A stretch of 14,116 bases of DNA, taken from JBIICS01 sp044238735 (GTDB taxonomy: Bacteria; Bacteroidota; Bacteroidia; UBA4408). The notes below the pieces were generated by a model. That model saw only the letters and a program-made list of their open reading frames with translations. It was not told where the DNA came from and made no database searches. Shown one piece after another: positions 8,701 to 14,116 of this stretch. The position numbers and the translations under genes are program-made. Each line of letters begins with the position of its first letter. The first letter of the stretch is position 1. The stretch is from contig JBIICS010000074.1 in the NCBI GenBank assembly GCA_044238735.1, positions 1 to 14,116 on the forward strand. The letters run 5' to 3'.

Positions 8701-9473
8701 TTATCAGACTTTAAAAATGGCAATAATGCTCTAAAACCTTCCATAAATAGGGCAAGTAAACACCCTGATAATAGTCCGATTAAAGAAAAGATTAATAGCG
8801 TTTTAAAAGTGCCGGTACCTGAAGTATTAACTATTTTTGTTTCGTAAGATTTAATCTCGGTAAAAGCTCCATTGGTTTCAAGATTTTGTTTTCGTTTAAC
8901 ATAATCCATTCCTTTTTCAAAGGCTTCTAATTGTTCTTTATCTTTAAATGAAACATCCGCATTCTGGAAAACGGAATCCGTTAATATCTTACCAGATGAC
9001 TTGCTGTTGAATTTTCTAATTAATGTTTTAGATTTTTCAATTTCAAATAAAATGTCCTCTTTAACTGCAATATTGTAAAACGTTAAGAATGCATGCTTTA
9101 CATAAAGTATACTTTCCTGATTAGAACCTTCAATTTTAAGGATAATCATTGGTTTGTAGGTTGTATCAATTAAAACAGAATTAATAAACTTAATATCCGA
9201 ATCATTAATTAAAAGGATTGTCTTTAAATTTTCGATATTGTCGCTTAACAAGGCTGACGATAATTTATACATGGCGCCCATGTTGGGCAAATTAGATTTT
9301 AATATACTGGTGTGCTGTATTAATTCTTTTTTATAATTTTTATTTGAATTTTTATAGATTCCGTAACCTAAAGTAACTACAAGAACAATTAGAATAATAA
9401 GCCATCTTTTAATAAAGCTTTTTAAAACCCAAATAAATACTTTAAATAAGTCTATTTCTGAAGATTTTTCCAT
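8697..9473 (-). CDS. Two-TM Wzz-like membrane protein
   Basis: The 258-residue protein has a short cytoplasmic N-terminus (1-22), a membrane helix at about 23-40, a long mostly helical, Lys/Glu-rich extracytoplasmic region (about 41-223) and a second helix at about 224-244 with a short C-terminal tail. This is the topology of Wzz/polysaccharide co-polymerase (chain-length determinant) proteins, and the N-terminal start (IDLFKVFIWVLKSFIKRW) resembles Wzz N-termini. There is no kinase domain, Walker motif or glycosyltransferase neighbour, so the assignment is by topology and weak resemblance. It follows the hydrolase-like gene by 30 bp with no visible promoter and is likely co-transcribed. Its TAG stop shares CTAG (8697-8700) with the convergent nuclease gene. 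Confidence 0.7.
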   Translation of the reverse strand: MEKSSEIDLFKVFIWVLKSFIKRWLIILIVLVVTLGYGIYKNSNKNYKKELIQHTSILKSNLPNMGAMYKLSSALLSDNIENLKTILLINDSDIKFINSVLIDTTYKPMIILKIEGSNQESILYVKHAFLTFYNIAVKEDILFEIEKSKTLIRKFNSKSSGKILTDSVFQNADVSFKDKEQLEAFEKGMDYVKRKQNLETNGAFTEIKSYETKIVNTSGTGTFKTLLIFSLIGLLSGCLLALFMEGFRALLPFLKSDN

Positions 9474-9503
9474 TTGATATGTTTTCTTAATTAAAGCCTA
9501 AAA

Positions 9504-10418
9504 CTAATAAACATTCATGAAAAATTCCCAAATAATAAAAGAAGTGTCAAATTCTCTGGAAACATTACCTGTAGTGCTTGGGGGGAGATATTGAGAAGCA
9601 CCTGTCCAGGCATGCCCCCCTCCTTTTACTGTATATAAAACAACCTCACTCAAATATTTTGCGTTTGTATATGATTCAGTTATAAGTGTAGTGCGGTCCG
9701 TATGGTCAAAATCTTTCTTTTTAACTTTAATAGAACTTGCCTTAATTTCAGAACCATAATTTGCGAAAAAGTTTATAGTCTTTTCAACAGACTCTATATT
9801 TCCCAGATCCTTACCCTCAAAGGTTACTTTGCCACCTTTATATGGAACAATAGGATCATCCTCACCATTAATAGCAATTATATTTAATACATTAACAGGG
9901 GAACAAGTAGTTGAAATTTCACTTGCAATTGAACCTGCTACAGGAGCAATTGCTGCAATTTTTTGAGGGATTTCGCAAGCTAATCTGTAACACATAAGAG
10001 CTCCATTAGCCAAACCAGTTACATAAACCCTTTCGGCATCAACATTTTTGTTCTTAATAATAAAATCAATTAAATCTGAAATAAACTGAACATCATTAGC
10101 ATATTTAGAAACATCATCTCCTGGTATTATTCTCCCATCGTTCCAATGCTGATCAATTGCTGCAGGATAAGCCACATAAACGGTGTCTCGGTCGGAATAC
10201 CTGTTAAACTTTGTAAAACTCATAAATTCTTTAGCAGTTTGTCCTCCCGCATGCAAAGCAATAATAAGTGGTCTTTTTGCTACTGCATTAGCACCCTTAG
10301 GTTCATGAAGATAGGTTAATCTGTTTTTACCCAAAGAAACTATATTGATTTTATCATCAATTTGGGCAAATAACTTTACCGAAAACATTATAAATAGAAG
10401 GAAAAACCCGTATTTCAT
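9504..10418 (-). CDS. Secreted LpqC/PHB-depolymerase-like hydrolase, nucleophile Ser lost
   Basis: I choose ATG 10418 (304 residues). The longer frame starts at a TTG (10439) that lies within the likely -7 box. Residues 1-19 form a signal peptide (hydrophobic FFLLFIMF, cleavage likely after LFA), so the product is exported. The fold matches the LpqC/PHB depolymerase (COG3509) alpha/beta-hydrolase family: LHAGGQTA oxyanion-type loop (55-62), HWNDGR (91-96), NDVQFI (108-113), and catalytic-type Asp188 in NGEDDPIVPY and His269 in GGGHAW. Family members cleave PHB, feruloyl or acetyl-xylan-type esters. The nucleophile elbow reads TGLANGA instead of the usual TGLSNGA: Ala137 (codon GCT, 10008-10010) replaces serine. 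The protein may be catalytically dead, perhaps binding a ligand, or the base may be a sequencing error. It is first in a likely operon with the Wzz-like gene. Confidence 0.88.
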   Translation of the reverse strand: MKYGFFLLFIMFSVKLFAQIDDKINIVSLGKNRLTYLHEPKGANAVAKRPLIIALHAGGQTAKEFMSFTKFNRYSDRDTVYVAYPAAIDQHWNDGRIIPGDDVSKYANDVQFISDLIDFIIKNKNVDAERVYVTGLANGALMCYRLACEIPQKIAAIAPVAGSIASEISTTCSPVNVLNIIAINGEDDPIVPYKGGKVTFEGKDLGNIESVEKTINFFANYGSEIKASSIKVKKKDFDHTDRTTLITESYTNAKYLSEVVLYTVKGGGHAWTGASQYLPPSTTGNVSREFDTSFIIWEFFMNVY

Positions 10419-10436
10419 ATCTAATCGTTTGATTAA

Positions 10437-10444
10437 CAAATTTA
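10437..10444 (-). promoter_or_regulatory. -7 box of the hydrolase-like gene
   Basis: TAAATTTG on the minus strand fits TAnnTTTG and begins 26 nt before the ATG at 10418, the same spacing as for paaZ and korA. No clear -33 TTTG is visible. The box supports the ATG start, because a transcript begun here would lack the upstream TTG. Confidence 0.5.
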
Positions 10445-10802
10445 TGCATTTTCAAAAAGCCCCTAATTAAAGCTAAATTAAATACCGTTCTTAATTAGCA
10501 GCCTCTTTAATTTAAAACATAAATAAAATCATTTTAATTTTAAATAACTAATTATGAATTAACAAAAATTATCAGGTTTTAAACACATTTTAAATATCAC
10601 AAAAATCATTTTTAAAATTTAACAACGCATATTCAAGATAATTCAATGACTGTTTAAACATTTTATAGAAATTGAAAACTAATGAGTCAAATAGTAATTT
10701 TCAAAAAATCAAAAATGCTATTCGTTATTGATTATCAACAATCTATCCGTTTTTTTAGTTATTAACCACATAAATTATAAATATTTTCTTTTTAAGTCAT
10801 TA

Positions 10803-10838
10803 TTTAATCTACTTAATCTATTTAAAATATAGACTAAA
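10803..10838 (+). repeat. TTAATCTA motif cluster, possible operator
   Basis: TTTAATCTA (10803-10811) and CTTAATCTA (10812-10820) are tandem, and TAGACTAAA (10830-10838) is an inverted copy with one change. The last two form an imperfect inverted repeat around a 9-bp A/T spacer. The cluster ends 15 bp before a TAnnTTTG box (10853), a position suited to a regulator of korA. Confidence 0.35.
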
Positions 10839-10852
10839 TATGTTAATTTTAT

Positions 10853-10860
10853 TATATTTG
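10853..10860 (+). promoter_or_regulatory. Possible distal korA promoter (-7 box)
   Basis: TATATTTG matches TAnnTTTG. No -33 TTTG lies at the right spacing. If used, it would give korA a leader of about 200 nt that includes the 10938-10953 palindrome and the mini-ORF. In DNA this AT-rich a chance match is quite possible. Confidence 0.3.
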
Positions 10861-10937
10861 CTATAATATCAGTAAACTTTGAAGCTAATACTCTTTAAAT
10901 TATTTGTCGAAAATTAAAAAGAATGTTTTTTTTATAA

Positions 10938-10953
10938 AATGATTAAAATCATT
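10938..10953. promoter_or_regulatory. Perfect inverted repeat upstream of korA
   Basis: AATGATT and AATCATT form a perfect 7-bp inverted repeat around AA, 112 bp before the korA ATG. It could be a dimeric regulator site. In AT-rich DNA such palindromes also arise by chance. Confidence 0.3.
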
Positions 10954-10988
10954 GTGTTAAAACAAAAAAAATTAAGGTGAGAAAAATA

Positions 10989-11042
10989 ATGATTGGACAA
11001 TTAAACTTTTTTATTAGTAATAAGTTAATTAGTAAACATTAA
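10989..11042 (+). CDS. Possible 17-codon upstream ORF before korA
   Basis: ATG 10989 opens a 17-codon frame (MIGQLNFFISNKLISKH) ending with TAA at 11040-11042, 22 bp before korA. An AAGGTGAG (10974-10981) sits in SD position, whereas no full gene in the window has an SD. It could be a leader peptide on a long korA transcript, but its stop overlaps the proximal korA -7 box, so it would be translated only on transcripts from further upstream. Chance is the default explanation. Confidence 0.2.
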   Translation: MIGQLNFFISNKLISKH

Positions 11043-11047
11043 ATTTG
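11040..11047 (+). promoter_or_regulatory. Proximal korA promoter (-7 box)
   Basis: TAAATTTG fits TAnnTTTG and begins 25 nt before the korA ATG, matching the paaZ and hydrolase-like genes. No TTTG is seen at -33. The predicted untranslated leader is about 10-15 nt. Confidence 0.5.
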
Positions 11048-11064
11048 CATTTCATTAAAATAAA

Positions 11065-12903
11065 ATGGCAGTATCACAAGAATTAAAAGAAGTTACGATT
11101 CGTTTTGCAGGAGATTCTGGAGATGGAATTCAGTTAACAGGCACACAATTTACAAATACAACCGCATTATTAGGTAATGATTTAAGTACTTTTCCAAATT
11201 TTCCGGCAGAAATTAGAGCTCCTCAAGGGACTTTACCAGGCGTTTCGGGTTTTCAAATAAAGTTTGGCAGTACTGAAGTTTATACACCCGGCGATGTTTG
11301 TGATGTTTTAGTAGTAATGAACGCAGCTGCCTTAAAAGCCAACTTAAAGGAACTTACTAAAGGCGGTACGATTATAGCCAACACAGATGGATTTGATCCC
11401 AAAAATCTAAAACTTGCCAAATATCCGGATGGAATTAACCCGCTTGAAGATGGCAGCTTAAGCAACTATAATTTGGTTAAAATTGATGTAACCAAATTAA
11501 CCAAAACAACCTTAGATGGAAGTGGCCTGGGTACAAAAGAGATAGACAGAAGTAAAAATATGTTTGTTTTAGGTTTTATCTTTTGGATATACCAACGCCC
11601 ACTTGAACCTACCATAGAAAGTATTTACGATCAATTTAAAAAACGTCCGGAAATTGCTGAGGCTAATATAAAAGTCCTTAAAGCAGGTTATTCTTATGGC
11701 GATACAACAGAAACGTTTAACGCTCGTTTCGAAGTAAAAGCGGCTCCATTAAAACCCGGCATTTATCGTAATATAATGGGTAATAATGCAACTGCGTTGG
11801 GATTAATTGCGGCTGCAAAAAAATCGGGTTTAACTCTTTTTTTAGGCACTTACCCTATTACACCTGCATCCGATATTTTACATGAACTTGCTAAACACCG
11901 GAATTTTGGTATAAAAACTTTTCAAGCTGAAGATGAAATAGCGGGTATTTGTTCTGCTATTGGTGCCTCATTTGGTGGTAACTTAGGAATAACCTCTTCT
12001 TCCGGTCCAGGAATAGCTTTAAAAACTGAAGCGATGGGATTAGCCTTAATGCTTGAACTGCCCTTGGTAGTTATCAATGTGCAAAGAGGTGGCCCGAGCA
12101 CTGGTTTACCTACCAAAACAGAACAGGCCGATTTATTACAAGCCATGTATGGAAGAAACGGTGAATCTCCTGTAGCTGTAATTGCTGCTCAATCTCCGAG
12201 TGATTGTTTTAACATGGCATTTGAAGCTTGTCGCCTTGCTATTAATCACATGACACCAGTTATTTTATTAACTGATGGCTATATTGCAAATGGGGCTGAA
12301 CCTTGGAAATTCCCTAAGAGCTCAGATCTACCCGAAATTAAAGTAAAATATGCAGAAGCAGTTGAAGGTGAAAAGTTTCTTCCTTATAAACGCAATCAAG
12401 ATTTAGTTAGACCTTGGGCTATTCCCGGTACCAAAGGATTGGAACACCGTGTGGGTGGTATAGAAAAAGAACACGAAACCGGAAATATTTCCTATGATCC
12501 CGAGAACCATGAGTTTATGGTTAAAACCCGTCAGCAAAAAATTAATAATATCGCTAACCATATCCCCGATCAGCAATTTGACCAGGGAAATGAAAATAGT
12601 AAAATACTGGTTTTAGGTTGGGGTTCTACTTTCGGTTCTATTAAGGCCGCAGTTAAAGAATTAAGAGCAGATGGAAATGACGTAGCTCATGTACATGTAA
12701 GGTATCTTAATCCATTCCCAAAAAATTTAGGTGCAATTTTAAATAAGTTCGATAAAATTATTATTCCTGAGTTAAATAACGGTCAGCTGGTTAAGATCAT
12801 AAGAGACCGATACCTTGTAAATGCTCAACCTTTTAATAAAATTAAAGGGTTACCATTTACATCATCTGAAATAAAAAACGAAATCATCAAACAACTTAAA
12901 TAA
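11065..12903 (+). CDS. korA: 2-oxoacid:ferredoxin oxidoreductase, fused gamma-alpha subunit
   Basis: With KorB this forms the CoA-dependent, TPP-using enzyme that converts 2-oxoglutarate (the likely substrate) to succinyl-CoA, CO2 and reduced ferredoxin. It is oxygen-tolerant in many Bacteroidota, where it can replace or supplement the 2-oxoglutarate dehydrogenase complex. At 612 residues it is the usual length for the fused form. The gamma domain spans about 1-200 (RFAGDSGDGIQLTG, 13-26; FPAEIRAPQGT, 46-56). The alpha domain runs from about 235, with YPITPASD (263-270), FQAEDEIAGI (286-295), TSSSGPGIALKTEA (310-323) and GPSTGLPTKTEQADL (343-357), the KorA-type signature. It starts at ATG 11065, has no SD, and is followed after 7 bp by korB. 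A pyruvate or branched-chain oxoacid substrate cannot be excluded from sequence alone. Confidence 0.93.
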   Translation: MAVSQELKEVTIRFAGDSGDGIQLTGTQFTNTTALLGNDLSTFPNFPAEIRAPQGTLPGVSGFQIKFGSTEVYTPGDVCDVLVVMNAAALKANLKELTKGGTIIANTDGFDPKNLKLAKYPDGINPLEDGSLSNYNLVKIDVTKLTKTTLDGSGLGTKEIDRSKNMFVLGFIFWIYQRPLEPTIESIYDQFKKRPEIAEANIKVLKAGYSYGDTTETFNARFEVKAAPLKPGIYRNIMGNNATALGLIAAAKKSGLTLFLGTYPITPASDILHELAKHRNFGIKTFQAEDEIAGICSAIGASFGGNLGITSSSGPGIALKTEAMGLALMLELPLVVINVQRGGPSTGLPTKTEQADLLQAMYGRNGESPVAVIAAQSPSDCFNMAFEACRLAINHMTPVILLTDGYIANGAEPWKFPKSSDLPEIKVKYAEAVEGEKFLPYKRNQDLVRPWAIPGTKGLEHRVGGIEKEHETGNISYDPENHEFMVKTRQQKINNIANHIPDQQFDQGNENSKILVLGWGSTFGSIKAAVKELRADGNDVAHVHVRYLNPFPKNLGAILNKFDKIIIPELNNGQLVKIIRDRYLVNAQPFNKIKGLPFTSSEIKNEIIKQLK

Positions 12904-12910
12904 CACCATA

Positions 12911-13942
12911 ATGAATTTAGAAAGCGAAACTTTAAAATTAACCGCTAAAGATTTTACATCTGATCAAGAAGTGCGTTGGTGCCCAGGTTGTGGTGATTAT
13001 TCCATTTTAAAACAAGTGCAAACTGTACTTCCCGAATTAGGTTTAAAACGTGAGGAAATTGTTTTTATTTCCGGCATAGGTTGCTCTTCTCGTTTTCCTT
13101 ATTACTTGGAAACATTTGGAATGCATAGTATACATGGCAGAGCTACAGCAATAGCCAGTGGATTAAAAGCTACTCGTCCTGAACTAAGCATATGGGTAAT
13201 TACAGGCGATGGCGACTCGTTATCAATTGGTGGAAATCATTTAATACATTTATTACGAAGAAACATCGACTTAAATATTTTATTATTCAATAATGAAATA
13301 TATGGTTTAACAAAAGGACAATATTCTCCAACTTCAAAAGAAGGTCAGATTACTAAATCAAGTCCTACTGGTGCCATAGATCATCCGTTTAATCCCCTGG
13401 CTTTATGTATGGGTGCCGATGCCGGCTTTATAGCCAGAACTATGGACCGCGATCCTATTCATATTCGTGAAGTTTTAAAAAGAGCAAATTCTCATAAAGG
13501 CACTTCCTTAGTAGAGATTTACCAAAACTGTAATGTTTTTAATGACGGTGCTTTTGAAGTTTTTACCGAAAAAGCAACAAAGAAAGATGAAACTGTTTAT
13601 GTTGAAAATGGTAAACCTTTAATTTTTGGATCAAATGCTGATAAAGGTATAAGATTGGATGGATTTAAGCCTGTAGTTGTTGATTTAACAGGCGGTGTAA
13701 GTGCCAATGATTTATGGATACATGATGAAACCGATACCATTAAAGCAACCATCTTAACTCGTATTTTTGACGATCCAACGAAAGAAAATCATTTACCAAG
13801 ACCATTTGGAGTCTTGTATGCAAATCCGCGTAAAACTTATGATGAAAGTTTAAACGAACAAGTTGAACAAGCTATTGCACTTAAAGGAGAGGGTGACCTC
13901 GATCTTTTAATTCAGGGTAAAAACACCTGGGAGATTAAATAA
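12911..13942 (+). CDS. korB: 2-oxoacid:ferredoxin oxidoreductase, beta subunit
   Basis: The 343-residue beta subunit binds thiamine diphosphate and one [4Fe-4S] cluster and passes electrons to ferredoxin. The TPP motif is GDGDSLSIGG (99-108) ending in NN (127-128). The cluster ligands are probably Cys24 and Cys27 (WCPGCGDY), Cys58 (GIGCSSR) and Cys207 (YQNCNVF), the set conserved in this family. GMHSIHGRATAIASG (70-84) is also family-typical. It lies 7 bp after korA, is almost certainly in the same transcript, and has no SD at ATG 12911. No delta (ferredoxin-like) subunit or ferredoxin gene is in the window, so this is the two-subunit type. No clear terminator follows. Confidence 0.95.
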   Translation: MNLESETLKLTAKDFTSDQEVRWCPGCGDYSILKQVQTVLPELGLKREEIVFISGIGCSSRFPYYLETFGMHSIHGRATAIASGLKATRPELSIWVITGDGDSLSIGGNHLIHLLRRNIDLNILLFNNEIYGLTKGQYSPTSKEGQITKSSPTGAIDHPFNPLALCMGADAGFIARTMDRDPIHIREVLKRANSHKGTSLVEIYQNCNVFNDGAFEVFTEKATKKDETVYVENGKPLIFGSNADKGIRLDGFKPVVVDLTGGVSANDLWIHDETDTIKATILTRIFDDPTKENHLPRPFGVLYANPRKTYDESLNEQVEQAIALKGEGDLDLLIQGKNTWEIK

Positions 13943-14116
13943 AACATCTTCAGCAGTTCAATATTTTCTTTGCAAAAGCATCATAAGGGTTAAATTTTAA
14001 TTGTGGCTTTTTTTAGTAACTACGGTAATGTGGCAAAAAATAGTTGGTGGATTTTCAAATTAAAAACACTAATATGGAGCCGTAAACCTGAAGAGGAAGC
14101 GAGCTCTGCTGGAGAG
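13943..14116 (+). other. Region after korB with a possible ORF fragment at the window edge
   Basis: No gene can be called firmly. A plus-strand frame is open from 13994 to the end of the window, with GTG starts at 14003 and 14030 and no ATG. From 14030 it would read VAKNSWWIFKLKTLIWSRK, then an acidic stretch EEEASSAGE. A minus-strand frame is open for about 30 codons too (14115 down to a stop near 14021), so the evidence is weak. The last 45 bases are richer in G/C than the rest of the gap. A loose AAAAGC/GCTTTT pair with T run (13975-14014) is a poor terminator candidate for korB. Confidence 0.25.

Larger units (their letters stand above)
10445..11039. other. ~600-bp AT-rich divergent intergenic region
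   Basis: No protein gene longer than a few codons is convincing here on either strand. What I see is an inverted repeat CTAATTAA/TTAATTAG (10463-10470 and 10491-10498), a TTGAT-T-ATCAA palindrome (10728-10738), a TTAATCTA motif cluster (10803-10838), a TATATTTG box (10853-10860), a perfect AATGATT-AA-AATCATT palindrome (10938-10953) and a mini-ORF (10989-11042). It lies between the divergent hydrolase-like and korA genes and is much longer than any other gap among the protein genes. Confidence 0.6.

Noticed and set aside
9702..9887. 61-codon plus-strand ORF
   Set aside because: Antisense to the hydrolase-like gene, whose frame has clear family motifs.
10419..10439. TTG start extending the hydrolase-like protein by seven residues
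   Set aside because: The TTG is part of the likely -7 box and the shorter form begins directly with a good signal peptide.
10463..10498. Inverted repeat CTAATTAA/TTAATTAG followed by a T run on the minus strand, terminator-like
   Set aside because: The stem is all A/T except its end pair, the loop is 20 nt, and no gene lies upstream of it on that strand.
10728..10738. TTGAT-T-ATCAA palindrome resembling an FNR/CRP half-site pair
   Set aside because: The spacer is 1 nt instead of the 4 nt of FNR sites, so the resemblance is not meaningful.
11280..12146. Two minus-strand ORFs of 61 and 74 codons
   Set aside because: Both are shadows of the highly conserved korA coding frame.

Overview
The window is an AT-rich chromosomal segment from a member of the Bacteroidota. 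The phylum call rests on several features: the 16S/23S sequence style, promoter -7 boxes that fit TAnnTTTG, protein genes without Shine-Dalgarno sequences, and family-level protein similarity (fused KorA with KorB, Bacteroidota-type AddB-like nuclease, PaaZ). I would not go below phylum by eye. An aerobic or facultative flavobacterium or sphingobacterium relative is a guess.

Left part (1-2600, all minus strand): the promoter-proximal half of an rRNA operon. Reading right to left it holds a promoter region (about 2440-2600), a leader with a boxA-like element, 16S rRNA, tRNA-Ile(GAT), tRNA-Ala(TGC), a second boxA-like element and the first ~230 nt of 23S rRNA, which runs off the left edge. The 16S-23S spacer also contains a small 16-bp tandem repeat and three hairpins.

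Middle part (2676-8700): a short-chain dehydrogenase (minus) is divergent from a full-length paaZ-type bifunctional enzyme (aldehyde dehydrogenase plus MaoC-like hydratase), which ends at a strong intrinsic terminator. A two-gene unit follows: a small TPR protein whose 3' end overlaps the start of an AddB-like PD-(D/E)XK nuclease with a four-cysteine Fe-S signature. This gene converges with a minus-strand pair, and the two stop codons share a CTAG.

Right part (8697-14116): the minus-strand pair encodes a secreted LpqC/PHB-depolymerase-like alpha/beta hydrolase whose nucleophile serine is replaced by alanine, and a two-TM Wzz-like membrane protein. A ~620 bp very AT-rich gap follows, then korA-korB. 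These encode a two-subunit 2-oxoacid (probably 2-oxoglutarate):ferredoxin oxidoreductase, with fused gamma-alpha and a TPP/[4Fe-4S] beta subunit. The last ~170 bp hold no confident gene, only a possible 5' fragment of an ORF leaving the window.

Overall this is mostly housekeeping and core-metabolic DNA. I see no transposon, CRISPR, prophage or defence island. The observations most worth checking are the serine-less hydrolase with its membrane-protein partner, the long structured gap before korAB, the paired boxA elements, and the constant short spacing between -7 boxes and start codons.
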